NCBI GenBank assembly: GCA_050015355.1
Contig: JBEKBO010000008.1
Location: 9,881 to 73,880, forward strand
DNA length: 64,000 bases
Direction: 5' to 3'
Source of the DNA: CAWBRT01 sp050015355
GTDB taxonomy: Bacteria > Acidobacteriota > Terriglobia > Terriglobales > Acidobacteriaceae
A program made the translations under genes and the position numbers. Positions 1 through 9,009 of this stretch are shown here, in pieces (the first letter of the stretch is position 1; every line of letters starts with the position of its first letter). The notes beneath the pieces are model-generated. The model searched no databases and had not been told where the DNA came from. It worked only from the letters and a program-made list of their open reading frames with translations.

Positions 1-1548
1 CTGTTTGCCGCTTACCTGCCGGCGCACGCGCCTGGCATAAACGGCCACACTGAATTGCACGCCACCCTGCGTGGTCCGCTCAAGGACCGGCAGCACCTCG
101 AAGCCCACCTGAACATTCCCGTGTTTCAGGTCAGCTACGAGAGCATCCAGTTTGCCGCCGTCGCTCCCATTCGCGCTGACTATGCAAATGGCGTCGTCAC
201 GCTCCAGCCTGCCGAAATCAAAGGCACCGGCACCGACCTGCGATTGCAGGGAGATGTGCCTCTCGCCGGTAGTGCTCCGGCCTCGCTCAACCTCTTTGGC
301 AGCGCGGATCTACGGCTATTACAGATTTTCGAGCCTGATCTCGATAGCCAAGGCCAGCTTCAGTTTGACATTCGTTCGCGAGGCGACAAGTCTAATCCGA
401 ATGTGCAGGGCCAAATCCACATCGTCGATGCGGGGCTGCTGCCCTCCGGCGCGCCGTCCGGCTTGCAGCATGCCAACGGAGTGCTCACTTTGCAGAACAA
501 ACGGCTCGATATTACGCAATTCCAGGGACAATTTGGCGGCGGCACGGTGACGGCGCGCGGCGGAATCGTCTACGGACAGAACATTCAGTTCGATCTTGCG
601 GCGGCGGTCAACGAAGCGCAGATCGTCTACCAAGGCCTACGCATCTCTCTGGACGGCAACCTGGCGCTAACGGGAACATCGCAAGCGGCTGTGCTGAGTG
701 GCCGGGTGAACGTTGAACGCGTTTCGGCTGCGCCTGATTTCGATCTCAGCAATCTCTTGGGGGCAGGAACTGGAGGCGAAGTATCGGCGCCGCCGGGAAC
801 GGGATTCACTCAGGATGTAAAGCTGAACGTGGGCGTGCAAACCACGTCACAAGTGAACTTGGCCAGCAGAACCTTGAGCATAAAGGGAGACGCAAATCTC
901 CGCGCAACCGGCACTCTGGCGGACCCGGTGATTCTCGGGCGCATCAACATCACTGGCGGAGACGTTATCGCCTTCGGGAACCGCTATGTCATGCAGCCGG
1001 GTACGCTGGATTTCATCAACCCGGTGCAAACCGAACCCGTGGTCAATCTTGCGGCCACCACGTCGATCAACCAGTACAACATAAGCTTGCGTTTGCAAGG
1101 CCCCTTGGAGCGGTTGCGCACAACCTATTCCTCCGATCCCGCGCTTCCGCCCGTCGACATTATCAACCTCCTGGCATTCGGACAGACCACCGAGGCCGCC
1201 GGCGCCAACCCCACGCCCGGAAATCTCGGCGCGGAATCAGTGCTCGCCTCGAGCGTCAGCAGCAAACTCACCAGCCAGGTACAAAACATCGCCGGCATTT
1301 CGCGCCTGTCCATTGATCCGGTATTGGGCGGCACGGGCAACGGCACGCAGCAGAATCCGGGGGCCCACGTCACCGTGCAACAGCGGGTCACCAGCAATCT
1401 GTTCGTCACCTTTGCCAGCGATGTGACGTCGACCCAGAACCAGATTATCCAGGTGGAGTATCACTTCTCGCCGCGCTGGTCCTTCAGCGGGGTGCGCGAT
1501 CAGAATGGCGGTTTCGGCTTCGACTTTCGCCTGCACAAGGAATACTGA
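1..1548 (+). CDS. tamB: TamB-like translocation/assembly module protein (DUF490), C-terminal part
   Basis: The reading frame is already open at base 1, so the start lies outside the window and about 515 C-terminal residues are visible. The sequence is a long run of short beta-strand repeats (alternating small polar and hydrophobic residues) and ends with the aromatic-rich tail FSPRWSFSGVRDQNGGFGFD, typical of the TamB/DUF490 C-terminal domain. TamB-family proteins span the periplasm and help insert outer-membrane proteins or move lipids between membranes; that role is family knowledge. No bamA/tamA homologue follows in this window. The internal ATG-like starts downstream are not gene starts. 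Confidence 0.88.
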   Translation: MFAAYLPAHAPGINGHTELHATLRGPLKDRQHLEAHLNIPVFQVSYESIQFAAVAPIRADYANGVVTLQPAEIKGTGTDLRLQGDVPLAGSAPASLNLFGSADLRLLQIFEPDLDSQGQLQFDIRSRGDKSNPNVQGQIHIVDAGLLPSGAPSGLQHANGVLTLQNKRLDITQFQGQFGGGTVTARGGIVYGQNIQFDLAAAVNEAQIVYQGLRISLDGNLALTGTSQAAVLSGRVNVERVSAAPDFDLSNLLGAGTGGEVSAPPGTGFTQDVKLNVGVQTTSQVNLASRTLSIKGDANLRATGTLADPVILGRINITGGDVIAFGNRYVMQPGTLDFINPVQTEPVVNLAATTSINQYNISLRLQGPLERLRTTYSSDPALPPVDIINLLAFGQTTEAAGANPTPGNLGAESVLASSVSSKLTSQVQNIAGISRLSIDPVLGGTGNGTQQNPGAHVTVQQRVTSNLFVTFASDVTSTQNQIIQVEYHFSPRWSFSGVRDQNGGFGFDFRLHKEY

Positions 1549-1566
1549 AGATCCCCTGGACAAAAG

Positions 1567-1899
1567 TTACCGCTTGTTTGTGAGATCGTCTTTCAGCCAC
1601 GCGTGGAACATGCCAAAGGCGACCTTCGCCTTGTCCTTGCTGATCTGCTGTGCCAGGTCGAGCAATTCCGGAGAATCCTCGTCCTCCCGCTGGCTGCGAA
1701 CCACCCACGGCTCCGGCTGACGCACCCCGTTTACATCCATTTTCAGTTGGCCGAAGCAGCGAGCCAGCACCCGCTTGAAATGCACCGCATCTTCAGCCCA
1801 CGCCATTGTGTGTACGAACGCGCCCTTGCCTTCCTTCAGCATTTCGCAACCGGGCTGTGGTTTCACTTCGACAAGTCCGACCCAAATTTGTTTGTTCAT
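1567..1899 (-). CDS. Small conserved-looking hypothetical protein
   Basis: This is a 110-residue protein starting MNKQIWVGLVEV and lying convergent to the tamB end. I chose the ATG at 1899 because the upstream extension is rich in Cys, His and Trp and looks untranslated, and a weak GGTGAAA lies about 5 bases before this start. It has no signal peptide or membrane segment. The charged stretch SQREDEDSPELLDLAQQISKDK suggests a helical soluble protein. I do not recognise a family. The normal amino-acid composition and clean start favour a real gene, but nothing in the neighbourhood points to a function. Confidence 0.6.
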   Translation of the reverse strand: MNKQIWVGLVEVKPQPGCEMLKEGKGAFVHTMAWAEDAVHFKRVLARCFGQLKMDVNGVRQPEPWVVRSQREDEDSPELLDLAQQISKDKAKVAFGMFHAWLKDDLTNKR

Positions 1900-2247
1900 G
1901 GCTGTTTCACCAGCGGCAGTGCAATCATGGCATCTGCCGGGGCCTTGCCCATCATAGCCATGGATTAAGGCCGCGAAGCAATCTTTGTACTGGTTCTCGC
2001 CTATTTGGATCCACCAGCAATCAGCCAGCCGATTTCGCACTCAACCCATGGCCGCATTTGCCGGCGGCCGAACTCTCGTCACAAGATTCTTGCGGACACC
2101 CCGTATCAATTTAGGTTCCATCTTTTTTGTCCGCGGCTCACCAAAAGTCGGGCGAACCATTTATAGTTATATACAGATCATGGTGGTTTGTAGAATTTGA
2201 GCTTCCCCCGGCCAGGGCAGAATTTGTATAAAGGAGTTTGCATTCAT

Positions 2248-2493
2248 ATGCCACGAGCCAAAAAGACATCTAATTCGTCCACTGCGAAAAAGAATTCCGG
2301 CGCCAAAAAGGCTCCCGTCGCCCCGTCGCCAGACGTTAATCCAGGCACGATCTCGGTCGCGCCGCCGGTCACGGAGGAGCAGGTGCGCCTGCGCGCTTAC
2401 GAGCTGTTCTTGCAGCGGGGTGGATTCTGGGGCAATCCGGAGCAGGATTGGTTTCAAGCGGAGGCCGAGGTTCGCGCCCGCCGTGTCGCATAA
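2248..2493 (+). CDS. DUF2934 domain-containing protein
   Basis: An 81-residue protein starting at the ATG inside CATATG, with an AAGGAG ribosome site 11 bases upstream. The N-terminal 40 residues are Lys/Ala/Ser/Pro-rich and probably disordered. The C-terminal half carries the DUF2934 signature: R-AYE-LF-RGG-GN-EQDW-AE-E (here LRAYELFLQRGGFWGNPEQDW). Proteins of this family are small, common in Acidobacteriota and Proteobacteria, and of unknown function. A response-regulator gene follows 21 bases later, so the two are probably co-transcribed. Confidence 0.8.
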   Translation: MPRAKKTSNSSTAKKNSGAKKAPVAPSPDVNPGTISVAPPVTEEQVRLRAYELFLQRGGFWGNPEQDWFQAEAEVRARRVA

Positions 2494-2514
2494 ACAGCAC
2501 TTCGAGCAACCGAT

Positions 2515-2874
2515 TTGAGCCAAATACTTTTGATCGACGATAACGCCACCCAACTGGGGGTGCGAGAGGCTATTTTGCGAGCTTCCGGCTTCGCCGTCGC
2601 CATCGCCACCAGCGCGGAGAGCGCCCTCGCTCTGCTTCATTCGGCGCCCCGCCAATTTGGCCTTGTCATCAGCGACCACTTCCTCACCGGAGCCACGGGA
2701 GTCGACATTGTTCGCCAGGTGCGCACGTTTCTTCCCCAAATTCCTATCGTTATCATCAGCGGCATGCCCGGTCTTGAACCGGAGTACGAGGGGTTGAACG
2801 TCATCGTGCGCCAAAAGCCTATTCCGCCTCCCGAACTCATCGCACTGGTTCAAACCCAACTCCCTGCCGCCTGA
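2515..2874 (+). CDS. Stand-alone response regulator receiver domain protein
   Basis: A 119-residue single CheY-like receiver domain without an output domain. The acidic pair is at residues 8-9 (LLIDDN), the phospho-acceptor Asp at 54 (VISDHF), the switch Ser at 82 (IIISG) and the conserved Lys-Pro at 101-102. The start is a TTG at 2515, the only candidate that keeps the first beta strand (SQILLIDD). No kinase gene is adjacent, so its partner is unknown. It follows the DUF2934 gene closely. Single-domain regulators usually act by protein-protein interaction or in phosphorelays; that is inference here. Confidence 0.85.
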   Translation: MSQILLIDDNATQLGVREAILRASGFAVAIATSAESALALLHSAPRQFGLVISDHFLTGATGVDIVRQVRTFLPQIPIVIISGMPGLEPEYEGLNVIVRQKPIPPPELIALVQTQLPAA

Positions 2875-3194
2875 GAGCGCCAGTGGATCTGTCCTGGAGA
2901 AAAAAATGGCCCGCCTTGCGGCGAGCCTTATCAGGAGATTTTTGCCTTTGGCTATTCCCGTTATTGGGAATTCGCCGAAGCTTAGTTTAGCGGATTAAGG
3001 TTAATCTTTTAGCACACTTTATTCAAAACCTTCCAACTCTTTTTGCTGGTTCGGCTTCTTAGAACTGGACGCGTCAAAGCGGTTCCAGATCGCATGGTGG
3101 ATGCGTTCTATCCATCCACAATCGAGAGCAGTTGCTCTAGTTTACGCTTTCTGAAACAATATAACATCACGGCTGCCGTTGCCGCCCTGTTCTC
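2875..3194. other. Intergenic stretch before the ccm cluster
   Basis: About 320 bases without a convincing gene. It includes a small inverted repeat ATTCCC-N6-GGGAAT at 2954-2971 and an AT-rich run around 2995-3050 that could hold the ccm promoter. I see no strong -35/-10 pair. Confidence 0.4.
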
Positions 3195-5234
3195 ATGCCC
3201 AAAATCGGAAGCTACTGTCTTTTATTGGCGCTGACTCTGAGCGCCTATACCTTTGCCGCTGGGATTGTCGCTGTTTTCCGCCGCGATGAGAGACTCGCCG
3301 AGACTGCGCGCCGCGCCGGAGTTGCCATTTTTATGGCGGTCACCGCGGCCTCACTCGCCCTGGTTTTTTCGGCTTTCCGCGATGACTTCTCGCTGGCGTA
3401 CATCCTCCACCACAGCAATCGCGATCTCCCCGTGCAGTACAAGTTCGCCGCGCTTTGGTCAGGCCAGGAAGGCTCGTTGCTGTTCTGGTGCTGGCTGCTG
3501 TCCACCTACGGACTGGTCTTGCGCCTTCGGCACAAGGTCGATACCCGCCTGGTGGCGCATGCTTCCATTATTATTGCGGCCGTCCAGGTTTTCTTCCTGC
3601 TGCTGGTGAACTTCGCCGCTCATCCCTTCGCGCTGGTCGCCGGCACCATTCCTCCGGATGGCAATGGACTCAACCCGCTGTTGCAGTATCCGGAGATGGT
3701 GATTCATCCGCCCATGCTGTATCTCGGCTACGTGGGCATGACCGTGCCGTTTGCCTTCGCGCTGGCGGCGCTCATCATCAAGTACCCCGGCGAGAAATGG
3801 ATTCACATTACCCGCCGCTGGACGATGGTCGGCTGGGCATTTTTGACCTGTGGAGTTTTTCTTGGAGCGCACTGGGCTTACGCGGTGCTCGGCTGGGGCG
3901 GATATTGGGGATGGGACCCGGTGGAGAACGCTTCCATTCTTCCCTGGCTCACCGCCACGGCGTTCCTGCATTCGGTCATGATGCAAGAGAAGCGCGGCAT
4001 GATGAAGGTCTGGAACATGTGGCTCATTTTCGCCACCTTCCTGCTTTCGATTTTTGGCACTTTCCTGACGCGCTCCGGCGTGGTCAGCTCGGTGCATGCG
4101 TTCGCGCAATCGGGAATCGGCCCGTGGTTCGTGGCTTTTCTGTCGCTCACTTTCGGCGTGTGCATGTTTTTTTTCGTGCGCAACCGATCGCACCTCCAGA
4201 GCGAGCACCAGCTCGAGTCGCTGGTATCGCGCGAATCCAGCTTCCTGTTCAACAACGTGCTGCTGCTGGTTTCCTGCTTCACCGTGTTGTGGGGCACCTT
4301 GTTCCCGGTCTTGTCGGAATGGGTTCAGGGCACGAAGGTCACTGTCGGACCGCCGTTCTTTAACAAGGTCAATGTTCCCATCGCCATGGTCCTGCTTGTG
4401 CTCACCGGAATCGGCCCCCTGCTGGCTTGGCGCAAGACATCGCTTGAGAGTCTGAAAAAGAATTTCCTGATCCCGACCATCCTCGCCATCGTCACGGCTG
4501 CCGCGCTGATCGTCGGCGGCATGCGGCCATGGCAGGACGTTTCTTATTTCTATTCGCTGATGGCGATCTCGCTTTCCGTGCTCGTCGCGTCCACCATCTT
4601 CAGCGAATTCTGGCGGGGCGGCCGGGTGATTGCCGGCAAGAGCGGGACGAACATTCTTGCCGGAATGGTGCAGCTCACGCGCCGTAATACTCGCCGCTAT
4701 GGTGGGTACATCGTGCATCTCGGCGTCGTCATTGTGATCGTGGGATTCGCCGGGGCTGCGTTTAATCAAGATAAAGAGCAGGAACTGGGATACGGCGACC
4801 GCATGCAGATTGGGCCTTATACGCTTATCTGCCGCTCCTACACCCAGGATGATCGCCCTAATTACAGCAGCGAGTGGGCGATCCTCGATGTCCAGAAGAA
4901 CGGCAAACAGATCAGGACGATGTATCCCGAGCGCCGTTTCTACAAAGCAAGCGAGCAGACGGCGACGATCGTTGCCAACTACTCGACCATTCGCGAAGAC
5001 CTGTATCTCGTCTATGCCGGGCAGAATCCGGATACTCACCGGCCGATCATCAAGGCGCATCTGAATCCGCTTGTGTCCTGGATCTGGTCGGGAGCACACA
5101 TTCTGCTGATCGGAACCATCATTGCGCTGTTCCCGAGTGTGAAGGCCGCCAAGATGGCTGCGACCGCACCCGAGCGCGAGCGCGCCCTGGCCGAGGTTAC
5201 CCACACGGGTGAATCGGTGGGGGCAGGAGACTGA
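3195..5234 (+). CDS. ccmF: Cytochrome c-type biogenesis protein CcmF (heme lyase subunit)
   Basis: A 679-residue polytopic membrane protein with about 14-15 hydrophobic segments. The WWD heme-handling motif lies around residues 234-249 (GWGGYWGWDPVENAS), preceded by conserved His residues, including the HPP at about 171. The family works in the periplasmic leaflet: it takes heme from holo-CcmE and attaches it to CXXCH motifs of apocytochromes. The length matches bacterial CcmF (about 650 residues). ATG at 3195 opens directly into the first membrane helix. ccmH and a ccmI-like gene follow, but ccmA-E and ccmG are absent from the window and must lie elsewhere if System I is complete. Confidence 0.96.
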   Translation: MPKIGSYCLLLALTLSAYTFAAGIVAVFRRDERLAETARRAGVAIFMAVTAASLALVFSAFRDDFSLAYILHHSNRDLPVQYKFAALWSGQEGSLLFWCWLLSTYGLVLRLRHKVDTRLVAHASIIIAAVQVFFLLLVNFAAHPFALVAGTIPPDGNGLNPLLQYPEMVIHPPMLYLGYVGMTVPFAFALAALIIKYPGEKWIHITRRWTMVGWAFLTCGVFLGAHWAYAVLGWGGYWGWDPVENASILPWLTATAFLHSVMMQEKRGMMKVWNMWLIFATFLLSIFGTFLTRSGVVSSVHAFAQSGIGPWFVAFLSLTFGVCMFFFVRNRSHLQSEHQLESLVSRESSFLFNNVLLLVSCFTVLWGTLFPVLSEWVQGTKVTVGPPFFNKVNVPIAMVLLVLTGIGPLLAWRKTSLESLKKNFLIPTILAIVTAAALIVGGMRPWQDVSYFYSLMAISLSVLVASTIFSEFWRGGRVIAGKSGTNILAGMVQLTRRNTRRYGGYIVHLGVVIVIVGFAGAAFNQDKEQELGYGDRMQIGPYTLICRSYTQDDRPNYSSEWAILDVQKNGKQIRTMYPERRFYKASEQTATIVANYSTIREDLYLVYAGQNPDTHRPIIKAHLNPLVSWIWSGAHILLIGTIIALFPSVKAAKMAATAPERERALAEVTHTGESVGAGD

Positions 5235-5287
5235 ACAAGGATGCTAGTCACACCCGAGCGCACGTGCAGGCGGGGGACTGAACGGAA

Positions 5288-5800
5288 ATGCTGACTACAC
5301 GGCATGAATTCAATCTGTATGGATGGATTCGCCCGGCGGCACGGAGAGCGATTCTCGCCTCCGCGTTATTCGTGGCCATCGTGGCAACCATGGGCGCCGG
5401 CGATGCCGATGCGCGTTTCAATCGCCTCGGCCACGCGCTCATGTGCATGTGCGGCTGCAACCAGGTGCTCATCGAGTGCAATCACGTCGGCTGCACTTAC
5501 TCCGATCGCATGCGCCGGGAGCTTATGGCCGGCATCGAGCGCGGCGACAGCGACAATCTTGTGCTGCAAAGTTTTGTCCAGAAGTACGGCAACACGGTGC
5601 TCTCGGCGCCGACGGCCACGGGCTTCAACCGCATTGCCTGGATCATGCCTTTCGTGATCTTTACGCTGGCCGTGGCAGGCGTTGTGGCTCTGGTGCGTGC
5701 CTGGAAGTCGCGCCAGGCGCCGGCGGTCGCCCATGGCAATGCGACGGCCGAGCAGTTCGACGCCTTCCGTGAACGCGCCCGCAAGGAGACGGAATTTTGA
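5288..5800 (+). CDS. ccmH: Cytochrome c-type biogenesis protein CcmH (NrfF-like), variant cysteine motif
   Basis: A 170-residue protein with an N-terminal membrane or signal segment (about residues 20-38), a three-helix redox domain and a C-terminal anchor at about 115-138. Family members reduce the apocytochrome CXXC before heme ligation, usually with an LRCXXC motif. Here the motif is LMCMCGCNQVLIECNHVGC, with cysteines at 53, 55, 57, 64 and 69, so the classical CXXC is replaced by CXCXC followed by two more Cys. The gene lies 53 bases after ccmF, and its stop overlaps the next start. The assignment to the CcmH family is firm; how the extra cysteines work is not known to me. Confidence 0.9.
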   Translation: MLTTRHEFNLYGWIRPAARRAILASALFVAIVATMGAGDADARFNRLGHALMCMCGCNQVLIECNHVGCTYSDRMRRELMAGIERGDSDNLVLQSFVQKYGNTVLSAPTATGFNRIAWIMPFVIFTLAVAGVVALVRAWKSRQAPAVAHGNATAEQFDAFRERARKETEF

Positions 5801-6186
5801 TCTTAGCCATGTTTTTGCAAGCCGCGGCGCAGCCCGCAACGAACGACGCAACGCAGTCGATGATCGTCTTCTTCGGCTGCATCATTTTTACGCTGCTGCT
5901 GGTCTTCTACATTTTCGTTCCGGTGCGCGTCGAAAGCGGCGAGGAGAAGACTCGCCTGGCCTATCTCTACGAGCGCAAGGAAGTGATCTACGAGAACCTC
6001 CGCGACCTCAGCTTCGAATACAAGGCGGGCAAGCTTGGCGATGCGGATTTCCAGAGCGTGCGCAACTCGATGGAGGAGGAAGCCGCCGCCGTGCTCGCCG
6101 AAATCGACCAACTCGAGAACGCCGCCAGCCGCACTCGCCGCGCCTCCCTTCCTAATCGTCCAGACAAGAATGGGGTACGGGCGTGA
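5797..6186 (+). CDS. CcmI-like small membrane protein of the cytochrome c maturation cluster
   Basis: A 129-residue protein with one membrane helix (about residues 23-43) followed by a charged coiled region (ERKEVIYENLRDLSFEYKAG) of the type seen in the N-terminal part of CcmI/CycH. The large TPR domain of full CcmI is absent. The start decision rests on the ribosome site: AAGGAG at 5783-5788 is 8 bases from the TTG at 5797 but 20 from the ATG at 5809, so I use TTG, which overlaps the ccmH stop by 4 bases. It is coupled to the next gene by a GTGA overlap. Probable role: an assembly factor at the heme-ligation complex (inference). Confidence 0.75.
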   Translation: MILAMFLQAAAQPATNDATQSMIVFFGCIIFTLLLVFYIFVPVRVESGEEKTRLAYLYERKEVIYENLRDLSFEYKAGKLGDADFQSVRNSMEEEAAAVLAEIDQLENAASRTRRASLPNRPDKNGVRA

Positions 6187-7430
6187 AACGTCTTCTTCTG
6201 CTCTCCCTTGCGGTTTTCTCCGTGGCTTTATTGGCGCGCGAAACCGCATTCGCCCAGGCCATCACCGGAGTGGTCACCAACGGCACCAGCGGCAAGCCGG
6301 CTGGCGGCATTGAAGTTGTACTAGTCGATCCCATGCAAGGGATGTCCGAGTTGGTCAAGACCACGACTGACCCGCAGGGAAAGTTTTCGCTCCAGGCCGG
6401 CGCTGCTCAGGGGCCGCGATTGGTGCGTGCCAGCCGCGATGGCGTCAACTATTTCCGCATGGCGCCTCCCGGAACTAACAACGTCGCCATCGAGGTCTAC
6501 GACGCCGCCAAAAGAGTCGACCACATCGAGGGCACGGCGAACGTAATACGCATCCAGGCGGACGGCTCTACCCTTCAGGTTGTGGAACTGTTCGCGGTGA
6601 AGAACGCTTCCTCGCCGCCAAGGACTCTGACCGCCGACCCCGGATTCGAAGTGGCGATACCGGAGGGTGCGCAACTCAGCGGCGCCGATGCACAGGGCCC
6701 GAACGGCCAGCCGATCTCGATTTCTCCACAGCAGCTCGCGCCAAAGGGCCACTACTCGTTGCCTTATCCGCTCAAGCCCGGCGAGACCCGTTTCCAGGTC
6801 GCCTACGAACTGCCTTACCATGGCGAGGCCACATTCTCACCCACTCTGCTGCACTCGTGGAATCACCTGGTTCTCGTCCTTCCTCCAACGATTGTCTGGA
6901 AACCAAAGAATGCGGCTCTTTTCCAGCACATGGAAGATCAGCCGGCCGGCGAGGGCAATGTCCAGGTTGCAAGCCGCGTCAAGCCGGGCCAGGACCTATC
7001 GTTCTGCATCTCCGGGACCGGCAGTTTCCCAAGTCCCGAAGAAGCAGCGCAATCAGGCCCCCCGAGCAATCGCGACAGCCGTCCAGGCGGAGGATTGGGG
7101 CCGCCTATCGATGCGCCTGACGCGCTCGCGAAGTATCGCTGGGTGATTCTTGGAGCCCTGGCCGTAGTGCTTGCCGGCGGAGCCTACATCTCCGTTACCC
7201 GTGGACCTAAGCCGGTGGCGGCCTCGCCTGCGCCGCCTGCGCAGACGACCTCGACCGCGACAGCCACAAGCGGCAACGCACTGCTGGAAGCTATGAAGGA
7301 TGAACTCTTCCAACTTGAGATTGAGCGGCAACAGGGCGTCATCACTCAGGAAGACTACGAGAAGCAGAAGGCCGCGCTCGACCAGACTCTCAAGCGTGCG
7401 CTCGCACGAACACGTCGGGACAACGTATGA
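6183..7430 (+). CDS. Secreted/membrane protein with carboxypeptidase-regulatory-like N-terminal domain
   Basis: A 415-residue protein with a signal peptide (residues 1-25, cleavage after AFAQA). An Ig-like carboxypeptidase-regulatory-like domain covers about 27-105 (GVVTNGTSGKPAGGIEVVLV). Then comes a beta-rich middle, a Pro/Gly-rich linker at about 290-315 and a single membrane helix at about 322-340. The C-terminal cytoplasmic tail ends in a SHOCT-like helix (LLEAMKDELFQLEIERQQGVITQEDYE). The GTG start at 6183 overlaps the upstream stop as GTGA, so it is translated with the ccm genes. The location suggests a role in cytochrome maturation or redox protein handling, but no catalytic motif supports that. 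Confidence 0.82.
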   Translation: MKRLLLLSLAVFSVALLARETAFAQAITGVVTNGTSGKPAGGIEVVLVDPMQGMSELVKTTTDPQGKFSLQAGAAQGPRLVRASRDGVNYFRMAPPGTNNVAIEVYDAAKRVDHIEGTANVIRIQADGSTLQVVELFAVKNASSPPRTLTADPGFEVAIPEGAQLSGADAQGPNGQPISISPQQLAPKGHYSLPYPLKPGETRFQVAYELPYHGEATFSPTLLHSWNHLVLVLPPTIVWKPKNAALFQHMEDQPAGEGNVQVASRVKPGQDLSFCISGTGSFPSPEEAAQSGPPSNRDSRPGGGLGPPIDAPDALAKYRWVILGALAVVLAGGAYISVTRGPKPVAASPAPPAQTTSTATATSGNALLEAMKDELFQLEIERQQGVITQEDYEKQKAALDQTLKRALARTRRDNV

Positions 7431-7496
7431 AGTGACCGTTCCGGAGCCGCAAGCGGGGTCCCCGGCAAACGCGGGGTTTAGAGCAATTCCACAGTT

Positions 7497-7555
7497 GGTA
7501 TACCCCTCAATATCACCGCCGGGCTTGAAAGCCCGGCTTCTGCGTGGGGTATACC
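7497..7555. repeat. Nested palindromic element with GGTATACCCC ends
   Basis: Perfect 10-base outer arms (GGTATACCCC at 7497-7506 and its complement at 7546-7555) enclose a perfect 8-base hairpin, GCCGGGCT-TGAA-AGCCCGGC, at 7518-7537. It could terminate the ccm operon, although no T-run follows. The 26 bases starting at 7481 recur with two mismatches at 62718, so this is a dispersed element rather than a unique terminator. Confidence 0.75.
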
Positions 7556-7709
7556 TTCCGCGAATCCGGTTTAGCGTTTGTTGGGGTGACAAGCGCGATG
7601 TCGCGCGTTCCCCGGCCTGCTCTGCTCACTTCGAACCCAACGATTGGAACAGCGCCGTGCTTTCCATTTCATTTTCGAGTGCCGCATCCAGTAGAATGCG
7701 TACAGCAGA

Positions 7710-8675
7710 ATGTCTTCTACTACTTCTACCTCACGAACCATGGCTGCGACGGCGGCGCAACTGGAAAACGCGCTCCGCCTGATTATTCGTGGCAAGGATG
7801 ATGTTGTCCGGCTCACACTGGTCTCGATTCTGGCGCGCGGGCATCTACTGTTGGAAGGTGTGCCCGGTGTCGGCAAGACCACGTTGGCTCACGCGCTGGC
7901 CCGTGCCATCGACTGTGATTTCCAACGAATTCAGTTCACCAGTGACATGTTGCCTAGTGATGTCCTGGGCATCTCCATCTACTCGTCCGTCGAGCAGAAG
8001 TTCGAGTTCAAGCCCGGCCCCATTTTTACCAATGTTTTGCTGGCCGACGAAATCAACCGCACCACTCCCAAGACGCAATCCGCGCTACTGGAGGCGATGA
8101 ACGAACGCCAGGTGACGGTGGACGGCCATTCGCATCCGCTGGCGCAGCCTTTTCTGGTGATCGCCACCCAGAACCCTGTCGAGCATCATGGCACGTATCC
8201 CCTCCCCGAGTCGCAGATGGATCGCTTCATGCTGCGGGTGCGCATGACCTACCCCGAACCCGAAGGCGAGCGCGAGATTCTGCGCGGCCGGGCTGGCGCC
8301 GTGCGCCTCGACGACTTGCAGCCGGTGCTGAAAGCGGAAGACGTTCTGGCGCTGCAAGAGGAAGTGCGGCAGGTGCAGGTCGATGAATCCCTGCTGGACT
8401 ACGTCTTGCGCATCGTGCAGCGAACGCGGGAAAGCGAGCAACTGGCGCTCGCCGTTTCCCCGCGCGGTTCGCTTATGCTGTTCCACGCCGCCCAGGCCAT
8501 GGCTTACCTCGAGGGCCGCAACTTCTGCAAACCTGATGATTTCAAACGGCTGGCCATCCCCGCCTTTGCTCATCGTGTCGTGCTCAGCAATCGCACGGCC
8601 CTGTCCATCAAGCGTTCCGAACAGGCTGAACACATTCTCCGCGACCTCATCGACAGCGTTCCGGTGCCGATTTAG
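7710..8675 (+). CDS. MoxR-family AAA+ ATPase
   Basis: A 321-residue ATPase with Walker A GVPGVGKT at residues 50-57, Walker B LLADE at 110-114 and sensor-1 Asn at 155 (ATQNP). It also has the MoxR block GTYPLPESQMDRF and a C-terminal lid domain. MoxR proteins act as chaperone-like ATPases with partners such as DUF58 or VWA-domain proteins. None of these partners is adjacent; a repeat-filled intergenic region follows instead, so this copy is an orphan here. An alternative start at Met11 (7740) would keep the whole domain. The family call is firm; the client is unknown. Confidence 0.93.
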   Translation: MSSTTSTSRTMAATAAQLENALRLIIRGKDDVVRLTLVSILARGHLLLEGVPGVGKTTLAHALARAIDCDFQRIQFTSDMLPSDVLGISIYSSVEQKFEFKPGPIFTNVLLADEINRTTPKTQSALLEAMNERQVTVDGHSHPLAQPFLVIATQNPVEHHGTYPLPESQMDRFMLRVRMTYPEPEGEREILRGRAGAVRLDDLQPVLKAEDVLALQEEVRQVQVDESLLDYVLRIVQRTRESEQLALAVSPRGSLMLFHAAQAMAYLEGRNFCKPDDFKRLAIPAFAHRVVLSNRTALSIKRSEQAEHILRDLIDSVPVPI

Positions 8676-8678
8676 AGC

Positions 8679-8774
8679 GGTTCGACCACCCCAACATGCG
8701 CAACTACGGCGCACGTCGGGGACCCCGGTTCGACCACCCCAACATGCGCAACTACGGCGCACGTCGGGGACCCC
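8679..8774. repeat. Tandem pair of 48-base hairpin repeats (CACCCCA...GGGGACCCC type)
   Basis: Two near-identical 48-base units, at 8679-8726 and 8727-8774, each have an imperfect stem built around CATGCGCAACTACGGCGCACG and end in GGGGACCCC. The same framing motif with different inner stems occurs at many other places in the window. The bases immediately after (to about 8806) match the right end of the 210-base MITE family. Confidence 0.9.
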
Positions 8775-9009
8775 GGCTCGACTTCGCTCGCCATGACACT
8801 CTGAATATGTCGGAGAACCGCTCTAGACGGCGATTCCGCTGACACCACCCAGACCAGTTTCGCGAAAAATATACAGGTGCTGAAAAACGCTACAACCAGA
8901 TCTGCCGGCTGGCCCGTTTCTTGGAATTGCGGTCGCGATTCTGCGGGCAACTTAGCGCGAACGTGTACTGAATTTTTACTCGGATTTAATACCTAGACGC
9001 AAACATAGT

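Noticed and set aside
3459..5204. Long minus-strand open frame opposite ccmF
   Set aside because: A mirror of the GC-rich ccmF codons; no start signal and no family similarity.
8679..8774. Possible CRISPR-like repeat pair
   Set aside because: Two directly adjacent 48-base units have no spacers; they match the dispersed hairpin family.
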